A DNA stretch of 64,000 nucleotides from Streptomyces asoensis (GCF_013085465.1 NZ_CP049838.1:7998001-8062000), one strand, 5' to 3'. Positions 25,899 to 35,428 are shown, counted from the first letter of the stretch. The notes: a model not told the origin generated them from the letters alone. Numbers and translations: made by a program.

Positions 25899-27476
25899 TC
25901 AGCCACGGAACCCCAGCAGCCCGTGCAGCGTCGAGCCGTGGGCGGTGCGTGAGGCGACCTTCGAGGCCGCCGGCTTCGGGTCGGGCTGTGCCTGGCACAC
26001 CGCGTCGACCCCGCCGGTCCCGCGCGGCACCGTGCCGTCGGTCAGGTACGCCGCCAGGTGCTTGTCCAGGCAGGTGTTCCCGCTCAGCGTGATGCCGTGG
26101 TTCTGGCCGCCCTCCTCGACGACGAGACTCGAACCGCGCAGCAGCGCGTGGACCGTCGCACCGCCCTCGTACGGGGTGGCCGCGTCCTCCGTCGCCTGGA
26201 ACAGCAGGGTCGGCGGCAGCTTGCCGTTGGTGAGGTTCACCGGCCCCACGGACCCGGTCGGCCAGAACGCGCACGGGGCGTTGTACCAGGCGTTGTTCCA
26301 GGTCATGAAGGGCGCCTTCGCGTACACCGACCAGTTGTCCGTGCGCCACTCGTCCCAGTCGCGCGGCCAGAAGGCGTCACGGCACTGCACCGAGGTGTAG
26401 ACGCTGTAGCCGTTGTCCCCCGCGGCGTCGACGGCGGCGAAGTTCTCGTACGCCGCGACCAGCGGGGCGGTGTCCTTGCGGTTCACGTACGCCGCGAACG
26501 CCTCGGCGAGGCGGGGCCAGTAGCCGTTGTAGTAGCCGCCGGGCAGGAAGGTGTCCTCCAGCTCCGAGGCGCCCACCCTGCCGCCGGCCGGCTTCTCGGC
26601 GAGGGCTGCCCGCATCGCGTACCACTTGGTCTCGACCTGCTCCGGGTCGGTGCCGAGCCGGTACGTCTTGTCGTATTCGGCGATCCAGGCCATCAGGGCG
26701 CGGTGCCGGTCGTTGAAGGCCAGGTCCTGGGTGAGGTTGTCCTCGTACCAGACGCCCGTGGGGTCGACGATCGAGTCCAGGACCAGGCGCCGCACCCGCT
26801 GCGGGTAGAGCTTGGCGTACACCGCGCCGAGGTAGGTGCCGTACGAGTAGCCGAAGTAGTTCAGCCGCCGGGCGCCGACCGCGGCACGGATCGCGTCCAT
26901 GTCCCGTACGGCGCTGACCGTGTCGATGTACGGCAGCACGCGCGCGTACTTCTTGGCGCAGGCCGTGGCGAAGGACCGCGCGCGGGCGATGTTCGCCTCC
27001 TCGATCGCCTCGGTGCTCGGCACGGAGTCCGGGCGCACGGAGGCGAAGTGGCCGGGCGCGCAGACCAGCGCGGGCGTGCTCTTGCCCACCCCGCGCGGGT
27101 CGAAGCCGATGACGTCGTACTGGGCCGACACGGCCTTCGGCAGCGCCGAGGCGACGAATCCCGCGAGGCTCAGCCCCCGGCCGCCGGGGCCGCCGGGGTT
27201 GACCAGCAGCGGGCCCTGGTACGTCTTCGCGGTGTGCGGGACGCGGGACAGCGCCAGCGTGATCTGCTCACCGCCCGGCTGCGCGTGGTCGAGCGGCACC
27301 TCCAGGGACGCGCACTGGAGCTTCGGCTGCCCGGTGGTGCCGCAGCTCTTCCAGGTGAGCGCCGTCGCGCGGGCGGGCTCCGTGGAGTGCGAGGGGCTCG
27401 CGGCGGCGGGCACGGCGGTGACCGTCCCGGCCACGACGGCGGCGGCAGCGCACAGCACGGCTGCGCGTTGGTTCAT
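25899..27476 (-). CDS. Secreted alpha/beta-hydrolase, tripeptidyl aminopeptidase (Tap) family
   Basis: Protein of 525 residues with a Sec signal peptide (MNQRAAVLCAAAAVVAG... cleavage near AAAS at residue 28). The catalytic core shows NPGGPGGRGLS near the oxyanion region, GFDPRGVGKSTPALVC, and the nucleophile elbow FGYSYGTYLGA. The C-terminal Tap-like domain carries a late EDAATPYEGG and HGIT, consistent with the Asp and His of the triad. Streptomyces Tap enzymes remove N-terminal tripeptides outside the cell. The ATG at 27476 is chosen because the signal peptide begins there. Confidence 0.92.
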   Translation of the reverse strand: MNQRAAVLCAAAAVVAGTVTAVPAAASPSHSTEPARATALTWKSCGTTGQPKLQCASLEVPLDHAQPGGEQITLALSRVPHTAKTYQGPLLVNPGGPGGRGLSLAGFVASALPKAVSAQYDVIGFDPRGVGKSTPALVCAPGHFASVRPDSVPSTEAIEEANIARARSFATACAKKYARVLPYIDTVSAVRDMDAIRAAVGARRLNYFGYSYGTYLGAVYAKLYPQRVRRLVLDSIVDPTGVWYEDNLTQDLAFNDRHRALMAWIAEYDKTYRLGTDPEQVETKWYAMRAALAEKPAGGRVGASELEDTFLPGGYYNGYWPRLAEAFAAYVNRKDTAPLVAAYENFAAVDAAGDNGYSVYTSVQCRDAFWPRDWDEWRTDNWSVYAKAPFMTWNNAWYNAPCAFWPTGSVGPVNLTNGKLPPTLLFQATEDAATPYEGGATVHALLRGSSLVVEEGGQNHGITLSGNTCLDKHLAAYLTDGTVPRGTGGVDAVCQAQPDPKPAASKVASRTAHGSTLHGLLGFRG

Positions 27477-27623
27477 GAAGTGCTCCCGAGACGACGAAGG
27501 GGCCGGAGGTGGTCGGACCGCACAGGTCACGGCCCTTGCCGCATCGTCCCGAAAAGAGCGTCCGTCAGAACCTGTTCCGGCGTTGTTTGACCCGTTCGGG
27601 TCGCCGGATGCGCTCGAACGCGC

Positions 27624-28667
27624 TCAGATCAGCGAGAGCTGGGTCGGCCCGGACCCGTTCGGCTCCTCCACCGGCTCGGGCCGCGGGATCCGGCGGGGCA
27701 TCCCCGCGCGCGTGGGGCCGATCCCGTACTCCTCGGCCAGCTCGTGGACCTGACGGGTGATCCGCCGCTGGTACCACTTCGGGGCGTAGGCGCCGTCCGC
27801 GTACAGCCGCTCGTACCGGCGCACCAGGTAGGGGTGGTGCTGCCCGAGCCAGGCCATGAACCACTCGCGGGCGCCGGGGCGCAGATGCAGCGCGAGCGGG
27901 GTGACGGAGGTGGCCCCGGCGGCCGCGATCGCCCGCACGGTGGCGCGCAGCTGGGCCGGCTCGTCACCGAGGAACGGGATCACCGGCGCCATCAGCACCC
28001 CGCAGCCGATCCCGTGGTCGGTGAGGGTCCTGACGACGTCCAGGCGCCGCTGGGGGGCGGGCGTGCCCGGCTCCACGGTGCGCCACAGCTCGGTGTCGGT
28101 GAAACCGACGGAGACCGAGACGCCGACGTCGGTCACCTCGGCGGACTGCCGCAGCAGGTCGAGATCGCGCAGGATCAGGGTGCCCTTGGTCAGGATCGAG
28201 AAGGGGTTCGCCCGGTCGCGCAGGGCGGACAGGATGCCCGGCATCAATCGGTAGCGGCCCTCCGCGCGCTGGTAGCAGTCGACGTTCGTGCCCATCGCGA
28301 CGTGCTCCCCGTGCCAGCGGGGCGAGGCCAACTGACGACGGAGCAGGTCCGGCGCGTTCACCTTGACGACGATCTGCGTGTCGAAGCCGGTCCCGGTGTC
28401 GAGGTCGAGATAGCTGTGCGTCTTGCGGGCGAAGCAGTACACACACGCGTGCGTGCAGCCCCGGTAGGGGTTCACCGTCCACTCGAACGGCATCCGGGAG
28501 GCCCCCGGCACCCGGTTGAGGATCGAGCGGGCCCGGATCTCGTGGAACGTGATGCCGGCGAACTCGGGCGTGTCGAACGTCCTGGTCGTGACCGCGTCCG
28601 CACCGAACAGCGCGGCATCGGCCGGCCGGTCGTGACGGGTCTCCACGGTGAGGTTGTCCCAGCGCAT
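27624..28667 (-). CDS. Radical SAM protein, Rv2578c family
   Basis: Protein of 347 residues. The [4Fe-4S] motif CxxxCxxC is C71-THA-C75-VY-C78, in NPYRGCTHACVYC. The family is related to spore photoproduct lyase-like radical SAM proteins; its reaction is not established to my knowledge. Other conserved blocks are LGRRGC-free: GTNVDCYQRAEGRYRLMPG and PFSILTKGTLILRDLDLL. The C-terminal part has basic ARKWYQRR-like residues (APKWYQRRITRQVHEL). ATG 28667 follows GAGG. An SOS-like box lies 33 bases upstream, matching my recollection that mycobacterial Rv2578c belongs to the LexA regulon. A DNA-damage role is inferred. Confidence 0.9.
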   Translation of the reverse strand: MRWDNLTVETRHDRPADAALFGADAVTTRTFDTPEFAGITFHEIRARSILNRVPGASRMPFEWTVNPYRGCTHACVYCFARKTHSYLDLDTGTGFDTQIVVKVNAPDLLRRQLASPRWHGEHVAMGTNVDCYQRAEGRYRLMPGILSALRDRANPFSILTKGTLILRDLDLLRQSAEVTDVGVSVSVGFTDTELWRTVEPGTPAPQRRLDVVRTLTDHGIGCGVLMAPVIPFLGDEPAQLRATVRAIAAAGATSVTPLALHLRPGAREWFMAWLGQHHPYLVRRYERLYADGAYAPKWYQRRITRQVHELAEEYGIGPTRAGMPRRIPRPEPVEEPNGSGPTQLSLI

Positions 28668-28699
28668 GACGCCTCCTCGGTAGCACTGCCCCCACAATA

Positions 28700-28711
28700 G
28701 AACATGTGTTC
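28700..28711 (-). promoter_or_regulatory. SOS (LexA) box-like palindrome
   Basis: GAAC-ATGT-GTTC matches the actinobacterial LexA core GAAC-N4-GTTC. It is 33 bases upstream of the radical SAM start and within a 201-base region divergent with the SRPBCC gene. The flanking bases do not extend the palindrome to TCGAAC...GTTCGA. Confidence 0.6.
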
Positions 28712-28868
28712 CCATGATCGTGCGGGGAACCGTTCGGCAGCCCTTTTCGATCGCCCCGCGATCGCTTCCGGGACCCCGATTTGGGTGGCCGCGGACCGGG
28801 GTGGTTGGCTTGCCCCGAACCTGAGGAACCCCGAACAACCCTGAGCAACACAGACCTGGAGGAACCCC

Positions 28869-29312
28869 ATGGCGCAGGTCGAGGCCACCACCGAGCGGGT
28901 CGTCGCCGCGGACCCGGAGAAGGTGTTCGACACCATCGCCGACTACAGCGACGCGCGCGGGAAGCTGCTGCCCGAGCACTTCAGCGAGTACGAGGTGCGC
29001 GAGGGCGGCGACGGCGAGGGCACCCTCGTCCACTGGAAGCTCCAGGCCACCAGCAAGCGCGTCCGTGACTGCCTTCTGGAGGTCGCCGAGCCGACCGACG
29101 GCGAGCTCGTCGAGAAGGACCGCAACTCCTCGATGGTCACCGTCTGGCGCGTCACCCCGGCGGGCGAGGGCAAGTCCCGCGTCGTCGTCACCACCACCTG
29201 GAACGGCGCCGGCGGCATCGGCGGCTTCTTCGAGAAGACGTTCGCGCCCAAGGGCCTCAACCGGATCTACGACCTGATTCTCGACAACCTCGCCACCGAG
29301 GTCGAGAAGTAG
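28869..29312 (+). CDS. SRPBCC-family protein
   Basis: Protein of 147 residues with the helix-grip START/polyketide-cyclase-like fold: MAQVEATTERVVAADPEKVFDTIADYSD at the N-terminus, central strands, and the long C-terminal helix FFEKTFAPKGLNRIYDLILDNL. Such proteins bind a hydrophobic ligand in a cavity. A GGAGGAA ribosome site lies a few bases before the ATG. The neighbours give no pathway hint. Start shares a divergent region with the radical SAM gene. Confidence 0.88.
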   Translation: MAQVEATTERVVAADPEKVFDTIADYSDARGKLLPEHFSEYEVREGGDGEGTLVHWKLQATSKRVRDCLLEVAEPTDGELVEKDRNSSMVTVWRVTPAGEGKSRVVVTTTWNGAGGIGGFFEKTFAPKGLNRIYDLILDNLATEVEK

Positions 29313-29465
29313 ATCAACACCCGTGCGCTCCGCGCGCGTTGACTCCCTTCACCGGTTCGAGTGGATCTCTCTTGTGACCGGGACGGCGCCGTAACTCGTC
29401 GCGCTTGCTCGTGGTTGTCGCTTTACGCGGGAACTGTGTGGCAGGCGCGACGAGGGGAGCGGCAC

Positions 29466-31862
29466 ATGGGCGGGACCATGTCGGCACAGGACGAGCCGGT
29501 CACGGCACCTGCCAGGGAGGACCGGCCGCCGGCGTCGGCCGGCACGACGGAACCCGGCCGACGCCGGGTGCGGCTGATCTTCTTCTCCCTGATGCTCGCA
29601 CTGCTCCTCGCGGCCCTGGAGCAGATGATCGTCGCCACCGCCCTGCCGAAGATCGTCGGCGAACTGCACGGCCTGGACCGGATGTCCTGGGCGATCACCG
29701 CCTATCTGCTCACCGCCACCGTCGGGCTGCCGGTGTACGGCAAACTCGGCGACCTCCTCGGCCGCAAGGGTGTCTTCCAGTTCGCGATCGTCGTCTTCGT
29801 CATCGGCTCCGCGCTGGCCGGGCGGGCCCGGACCATGGACCAGCTGATCGCCTTCCGCGCGGTCCAGGGCGTCGGCGCGGGCGGACTCATGATCGGCGTA
29901 CAGGCGATCATCGCGGACATCGTGCCGCCCCGGCAGCGCGGCCGGTTCATGGGCATCGTCGGCGCCGCCTTCGGCCTCGCCTCGGTCGCCGGACCGCTGC
30001 TCGGCGGCTACTTCACGGACCACCTCTCCTGGCGCTGGTGCTTCTACATCAACGTCCCCTTCGGCCTTCTCACCCTCGCCGTCGTCACCGTCGTGCTGAA
30101 GCTGCCGAAGCCGACGGCGAAGCCCCGATTCGACGTCCTCGGCGCCCTGTTGCTCGCCGCTGCCTCCACCTGCCTGGTCCTGCTCACCAGTTGGGGCGGC
30201 ACCCGGTACGCCTGGGACTCCGGAGTCGTCCTCGGCCTCGGCGCGGGAGCGGCGGCCGCGGCCGTCCTGTTCCTCGCCGTGGAGCGCGCCGCCGCCGAAC
30301 CCCTCATCCCGCTGCGGCTGTTCAGGGACTCCGTCTTCAACGTCACCGCGCTGGTCGGCCTGGTGATCGGCGTCGCGCTGTTCGGCGCCGCGAGCTATCT
30401 GCCGACCTTCCTCCAGATGGTCGACGGGGCCACCGCCACCGAGTCGGGGCTGCTGATGCTGCCCATGATGGGCGGCATCGTCGGCGCCTCGGTCCTCTCC
30501 GGGCAGCTCATCACGCACACCGGCCGCTACAAGATCTATCCCGTCCTCGGCAGCGCCCTCGCCGCCCTCGGCATGTGGCTGCTGTCCCGGCTGGAGGTCG
30601 ACACACCCCGGCTCCAGTACAGCCTCTGGATGGCCGTCCTCGGCGCCGGCATCGGGCTGGTGATGCCCGTGCTCGTCCTCGCCGTGCAGAACTCCGTGCG
30701 CCCCGCCGACCTCGGCACCGCCACCAGCGCCAACAACTACTTCCGGCAGATCGGCGGCAGTGTCGGCGCGGCGATCTTCGGCACGCTCTTCGCCGACCGG
30801 CTCACCGACGCCCTGCGCGCCCGCCTGCCCGCCCGCACCGGCGTGGGCCTCCCGGACCCCGAGTCCCTCACCCCGCAACTCGTCCACGCCCTGCCCCCGC
30901 AGCTGCGCGACGCCTACATCCGCGCCTACGCCGACGCCATGCCGAGGATCTTCCTCTACCTCGTGCCGGTGCTGGTCCTCGGCCTGCTCATCGCCTTCTT
31001 CCTCGAGGAGAAACCGCTGGTGTCCCACCACACCGCCGAATCGGAACCCGCGCCCGGGAACACGGCGGTCCCGCAGACCCTCGCGCTCAACATGCCGCAC
31101 ACCGCCGGCGTGCCCGTCCGCGGCACGGTGCGGCACTCCGACGGGACCGTGGTGCCCCGCGCGGCGCTCACCCTCATCGATGTGACCGGGCAGCAGATCG
31201 GCCGGGACGCCGGCGGCAAGGACGGACGGTTCGCGCTGGCCGCGCCCGGCTCCGGGGCGTACGTCCTGATCGCCGCCGCCGGCGGTCACCAGCCGCGGGC
31301 CGTCTCCGTCACCGTCGGCGAGCGCCCCGTCGAACTGGACGTCGTCCTCGGCGGTGCCGGACGCCTCGCCGGGAGTGTGCTGACCGCCGACGGATCCCCG
31401 GTGCGGGAGGCCACCGTCACCCTCACCGACGTCCACGGCGAGGTCGTCGCCGGCACCCGCAGCGGCCTCGAGGGCGGCTATGTCATCAACGAGGTCGTCG
31501 CCGGGGAGTACACCCTCGCCGCCGGCGCGCCCGCCTTCCGCCCGGCCGCCGTTCCGGTCAGCGTCCAGGCCGCCCGGGAGACCCGCCAGGACGTCGAACT
31601 CGCCGCGGGCGCCCTGCTGCGCGGCACCGTCCGGGCCACCGGCGGGCGGCCCGTCGAGGACGCGCGCGTGACCCTCCTGGACGCGGCGGGCAACGTCGTG
31701 GACACCCTCACCACGGGGCCCGACGGCGCCTTCCGCTTCGTCGACCAGTCCTCCGGCGAGTACACCGTCATCGCCGCCGGTTACCCGCCGGTCGCCACCG
31801 TCCTCCAAGTGGCGGGCGGCGGCCGCACGGAACGCGACCTTCGGCTCGGCCACGAGGACTGA
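29466..31862 (+). CDS. DHA2-type MFS exporter fused to three carboxypeptidase-regulatory-like domains
   Basis: Protein of 798 residues. Residues about 30-530 form a 14-helix drug:H+ antiporter, with motif A GKLGDLLGRKGV, motif C GPLLGGYF, and the DHA2 pattern LDRMSWAITAYLL. From about residue 540 the chain leaves the membrane and carries three homologous beta-sandwich units of about 80 residues, each with a G-x-V start and an aromatic-Gly-Tyr end (GSGAYVLIAAAGG, VAGEYTLAAGAPA, SSGEYTVIAAGYP). These look like carboxypeptidase-D regulatory-like domains. The topology places them in the cytoplasm if 14 helices are right. Start ATG 29466 follows GAGGGGAG. Substrate unknown. The architecture is odd for a transporter. 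Confidence 0.9.
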   Translation: MGGTMSAQDEPVTAPAREDRPPASAGTTEPGRRRVRLIFFSLMLALLLAALEQMIVATALPKIVGELHGLDRMSWAITAYLLTATVGLPVYGKLGDLLGRKGVFQFAIVVFVIGSALAGRARTMDQLIAFRAVQGVGAGGLMIGVQAIIADIVPPRQRGRFMGIVGAAFGLASVAGPLLGGYFTDHLSWRWCFYINVPFGLLTLAVVTVVLKLPKPTAKPRFDVLGALLLAAASTCLVLLTSWGGTRYAWDSGVVLGLGAGAAAAAVLFLAVERAAAEPLIPLRLFRDSVFNVTALVGLVIGVALFGAASYLPTFLQMVDGATATESGLLMLPMMGGIVGASVLSGQLITHTGRYKIYPVLGSALAALGMWLLSRLEVDTPRLQYSLWMAVLGAGIGLVMPVLVLAVQNSVRPADLGTATSANNYFRQIGGSVGAAIFGTLFADRLTDALRARLPARTGVGLPDPESLTPQLVHALPPQLRDAYIRAYADAMPRIFLYLVPVLVLGLLIAFFLEEKPLVSHHTAESEPAPGNTAVPQTLALNMPHTAGVPVRGTVRHSDGTVVPRAALTLIDVTGQQIGRDAGGKDGRFALAAPGSGAYVLIAAAGGHQPRAVSVTVGERPVELDVVLGGAGRLAGSVLTADGSPVREATVTLTDVHGEVVAGTRSGLEGGYVINEVVAGEYTLAAGAPAFRPAAVPVSVQAARETRQDVELAAGALLRGTVRATGGRPVEDARVTLLDAAGNVVDTLTTGPDGAFRFVDQSSGEYTVIAAGYPPVATVLQVAGGGRTERDLRLGHED

Positions 31863-32016
31863 TCCCGTCGCGAGCGGACGCCGGGACGTGCGGCGTACCC
31901 CGGCGCGCCCCGCTGAAACCAATTCCAGGATTGCCGCACATGCCGACCGACCTGCGCCGTACGGTGGTGACGGCGGGACAGATCTTGCACAGCTCTGGGG
32001 AGAGAGGGCCTGGGCC

Positions 32017-34551
32017 ATGGACCGTGGCACCGAGCGGGACGTACCTCCCAGCCGCGGAGAGGGTGGGGGAGGGTCCGCCGACGCCGGGCGCGTCCCACTG
32101 GCCGTGGTCGTGGTGGACCGTGAGGGGCTCGTCTCCCACTGGAGCACCGGCGCACGCCGGCTCTTCGGCGTCGTCAAGGAGGAGGCGATCGGCCAGCCCG
32201 CCATCGACCTGCTCCCCGTCTCCGGCGCGCTCCCCGAGCCGGACGACGATCTTCCGGACGGCGGATACGACGGCTACGGGGACTACGCGGCCTACGACGG
32301 ACTCGGGCCCGGCCTCGACTCCTCCCTCGACCGGGGCCTCGGCTACCCGGCCGCCGGACGGGCCCGGCTGACCGTGCCCGAGCGAAGCGAGATGGGGGTC
32401 CCCCTGCCCGCAGGGTGGGGGAAGGACCGCGAGCGTGGTCGCGTCGACGTGCTGTGGTGGGCGTACCCGCTGGTCGGGCCGGGCACGGAACGGCTGCTGG
32501 TACTGGCCGCGGACGCGGCGGGACTGCACCAGGACGAACCGGCGGACCCCCTGGCCGTCGAACGCATCGCGCCCGCCTTCGCACTGCACACCGACTTCCC
32601 CGGCGCCGCGGAACTCGCCCGGCGGCTGCCCGAGATCCTGCCCAGCATGAGCGTCGGCGAAAGCGCTCGCATCGTCGCGCAGATCCTCGAACTCGGCTAT
32701 CCCGTACTGGAGTTCAGCCAGAACGACCGGGTGCCCGTGACCCCCGACTGGGGCGTGGCCCGGCGAGTCGAGCGCAGAGCGCGCCGGGAGCGGGCCGCCC
32801 GCGCCGTCTCCGAAGGGGCGCCCGTACCGCAGGAGCTCGTCGACGAGGGCGAGGACCTCGAGTACGTCGCCGTCCGTGAGCGACTGGAGTTCCTCAACGA
32901 GGTCAGCGGGAAGATCGGCACATCCCTCGACCTCTCCCGCACCATCCTGGAGGTCAGCAGAGCCGTCGTCCCGCGCTTCACCGACGTCGCCGGCACCTAT
33001 CTGCGCGAACAGGTCGTCGCCGGGGAGGGGTTCCCCGACGGCGTGCCGGACACGACCACCATGTGGCACCGGGTCGCCGTCGAGCACACCGACGAACCCG
33101 GCCGCTGGGACGACGTCGTACCCGTCGGCGAGGCCATGCCGTTCCCCGCGCACACCCCGTTCTTCCAGTGCATGACGACCGGACAGCCCGTCCTCGTGCC
33201 GCGCATCAGCGAGCAGATGGGCCACGCCATCGCCTCGCAGTTCGAGAAACGCGACATCCGGCCCCTGATCACCGGCCGTTCCATGCTGGTCGTCCCGCTG
33301 AAGGCCCGTAACGTCGTCCTCGGCTTCATGATCCTGCTGCGCCACCCGGAGCGCGCCCTCTTCAACGACATGGACCGGGTCACCGGCGCCGAACTCGCCG
33401 CCCGCGCGGGCCTCGTGCTCGACAACGCGCGCATGTACACCTACCAGGAGAGCGTCGCCGAGACCCTCCAGGACAGCATGCTGCCGCACATCCCGCCGCG
33501 CATGGCCGGCTGTGACATCGCCACCCGCTATCTGCCGGGTACGTTGCTCGGGCGGGTCGGCGGCGACTGGTTCGACTCGGTGAAGCTGCCCGGCGCGCGC
33601 ACCGCCCTCGTCGTCGGCGACGTCATGGGACACGGTCTCCACTCGGCCGCCATGATGGGGCAGTTGCGGACGGCCGTGCAGACCATGGCCGCCCTCGATC
33701 TGCCGCCCGCCCAACTCCTGCGCAACCTCGACGACTTGGCGCAACGGCTGGGCGACACCTATCTCGCGACCTGTCTGTACGCCGTCTACGACCCGATCGA
33801 GGGCGAGCTGCACCTCGCCAACGCGGGCCACATCCCACCCGTGTTGGTGCGTGCCGTCGACGGCCGCAGCGAACTCCTCGACCTGCCCACCGGCGCGCCC
33901 ATCGGGGTCGGCGGGGTGCCCTTCGAGGCGGTACGCGTGCGCGTGGAGCCGGGCGACCGGCTGGTGATGTGCACCGACGGGCTGGTGGAGGTACGCGGCG
34001 AGGACATCGGCGTAGGGCTCGCGACCCTCTGCGAGTCCGCCGCCCACCCGGCCGCCTCCATGGACGACGCCTGCGACACCATCATCCGCGCCCTCAACAC
34101 CCGCGGCGGCCGCAAGGACGACGTGGCCCTGCTCCTGGCGCGCCTCAACGGCATCGAGCCGGACGACGTCGCCGAGTGGCGGTTCCCCCTCGACCCGGCG
34201 GAGGTCGGCCGGGCCCGCGCGGTGGTCCGCGAACAGCTGCACGACTGGGGCCTGGCGAAGTCGGCCGACGCCGCCGAGCTGATGGTGAGCGAGCTCGTCA
34301 CCAATGCCGTACGGCACTCCCGCCGGAGCCCCGTGGCCCTGCGCCTCGTCCGCGGCGACACGCTGCTGTGCGAGGTCGAGGACGACGACCACGAGCTGCC
34401 GACCCTGCTGAGCGCCGGGCCCGGCGACGAGGCCGGGCGGGGGCTGCGCGTGGTGAGCGCGCTGGCCCGCGAGTGGGGCACCAGCCGTACGGGCGCGGGG
34501 AAGTCGGTGTGGTTCGAGCTGACGCTGCCGCGCCGCACCGCAGGGCGCTGA
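32017..34551 (+). CDS. PAS-GAF-SpoIIE phosphatase with C-terminal HATPase domain
   Basis: Protein of 844 residues. A PAS domain (about 25-80, LAVVVVDREGLVSHWSTG) is followed by a linker, a GAF domain (about 295-480), a SpoIIE-type PP2C phosphatase (about 490-700) with metal ligands in GGDWFDSV, GDVMGHGLHSAA and CTDGLVEVRGE, and an RsbW-like HATPase domain (about 710-844) with the N-box ELMVSELVTNAVRHS and GRGLRVVSALA. Such proteins switch anti-sigma factor antagonists by dephosphorylation while the HATPase part may phosphorylate them. The PAS-GAF linker carries a palindromic repeat insertion (about residues 121-136). Start ATG 32017 chosen as the one preceding the PAS fold. Sigma partner not encoded nearby. 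Confidence 0.93.
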   Translation: MDRGTERDVPPSRGEGGGGSADAGRVPLAVVVVDREGLVSHWSTGARRLFGVVKEEAIGQPAIDLLPVSGALPEPDDDLPDGGYDGYGDYAAYDGLGPGLDSSLDRGLGYPAAGRARLTVPERSEMGVPLPAGWGKDRERGRVDVLWWAYPLVGPGTERLLVLAADAAGLHQDEPADPLAVERIAPAFALHTDFPGAAELARRLPEILPSMSVGESARIVAQILELGYPVLEFSQNDRVPVTPDWGVARRVERRARRERAARAVSEGAPVPQELVDEGEDLEYVAVRERLEFLNEVSGKIGTSLDLSRTILEVSRAVVPRFTDVAGTYLREQVVAGEGFPDGVPDTTTMWHRVAVEHTDEPGRWDDVVPVGEAMPFPAHTPFFQCMTTGQPVLVPRISEQMGHAIASQFEKRDIRPLITGRSMLVVPLKARNVVLGFMILLRHPERALFNDMDRVTGAELAARAGLVLDNARMYTYQESVAETLQDSMLPHIPPRMAGCDIATRYLPGTLLGRVGGDWFDSVKLPGARTALVVGDVMGHGLHSAAMMGQLRTAVQTMAALDLPPAQLLRNLDDLAQRLGDTYLATCLYAVYDPIEGELHLANAGHIPPVLVRAVDGRSELLDLPTGAPIGVGGVPFEAVRVRVEPGDRLVMCTDGLVEVRGEDIGVGLATLCESAAHPAASMDDACDTIIRALNTRGGRKDDVALLLARLNGIEPDDVAEWRFPLDPAEVGRARAVVREQLHDWGLAKSADAAELMVSELVTNAVRHSRRSPVALRLVRGDTLLCEVEDDDHELPTLLSAGPGDEAGRGLRVVSALAREWGTSRTGAGKSVWFELTLPRRTAGR
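32379..32423. repeat. Streptomyces-type palindromic repeat inside the SpoIIE gene
   Basis: The stretch starts CGAGCGAAGCGAGATGGGGG and contains CCCCCTGCCCGCAGGG and GTGGGGGAA. It resembles the short palindromic element scattered through Streptomyces genomes. Here it is in frame, coding about PERSEMGVPLPAGWGK, between PAS and GAF domains. A weaker relative is at 32044-32075. Recognition is from memory. Confidence 0.6.
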
Positions 34552-34702
34552 GCACGACCGACCGGGGCGCATCGGACGGCTGACGGATCTCGAACGCGGC
34601 GTGAAGGAATGCGCACCGCGCTTGTCGCGCCGACCGGGGAGCGATAGACCGTACTCGCCCGTCACTTGCGGCGGATCGGCCTTGCATTCTGGGGAGTTGT
34701 GC

Positions 34703-35428
34703 ATGAGCGTGACGAGTCGGTACCGGGAGGCGTGGGAGGGCTTCTGGCGCGAGGCTCCACAGGAGCCGGGCGGTGTGTTCTGGGACGCGGATCCGAAGGT
34801 GACCGCCGCCCTCCACCTGGCCCTCTTCGAACCTCATCTCGCCGACCCCGGGCTGGCGCTGGTGGACCTCGGCTGCGGCAACGGCACCCAGACCCGGTAC
34901 TTCGCCGACCGCTTCCCGCATGTCGTCGGCGCGGACCTGTCCGCCGCGGCCCTCGACCACGCCCGCCGCGCCGACCCCGCCGGACAGGCCACGTACCGGC
35001 TGCTGGACGCGGTCGAGAAGGGCGCGGCCGAGACGCTGCACGCCGAACTCGGGGACACCAACGTCTACATGAGGGGCGTCCTGCACCAGTGCGAGCCCGA
35101 CGACCGGCAGCCGCTGGTGGACGGGATCGCCGCGCTGCTGGGGGAGCGTGGCCGGGTCTTCCTCGTCGAACTGTCGGAGGCCGCCCGCCCCGTCCTCGGC
35201 GGACTGGCACAGAGTCCGGCCGGCCCGCCGCCGAAGCTCGCGCCGATCTTCCGGCACGGCATCGCCCCCGGCGAAGTGGCCGACGACGCGGTGCCCGGGT
35301 ATCTGCGCACCGCCGGTCTCACGGTCCTGGCCTCCGGTGAACTGCCCCTGGTCACCACCGAGTTCGCGCCCGACGGCACCCGGATCGAGCTGCCGTCGAA
35401 GTGGCAGGTGGCCGCCCGCGTCGAGTGA
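34703..35428 (+). CDS. Class I SAM-dependent methyltransferase
   Basis: Protein of 241 residues. The SAM-binding motif I is LVDLGCGNGTQTRYFA (about residues 52-67), followed by motif II acidic ADLSAAALDHARRADP and a later VYMRGVLHQCEPDDRQPLVDG. The N-terminal SRYREAWEGFWREAP is typical for methyltransferase-11/25-like proteins. Target not evident. The ATG at 34703 has GGGGAG upstream. It follows the SpoIIE gene by about 150 bases and precedes the DoxX gene. Confidence 0.88.
   Translation: MSVTSRYREAWEGFWREAPQEPGGVFWDADPKVTAALHLALFEPHLADPGLALVDLGCGNGTQTRYFADRFPHVVGADLSAAALDHARRADPAGQATYRLLDAVEKGAAETLHAELGDTNVYMRGVLHQCEPDDRQPLVDGIAALLGERGRVFLVELSEAARPVLGGLAQSPAGPPPKLAPIFRHGIAPGEVADDAVPGYLRTAGLTVLASGELPLVTTEFAPDGTRIELPSKWQVAARVE

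Noticed and set aside
29349..34704. Very long antisense open frames across the MFS and SpoIIE genes
   Set aside because: GC-biased third positions keep opposite frames open. Their translations are Gly/Asp/Arg-rich without domains, and the plus-strand genes have full families.
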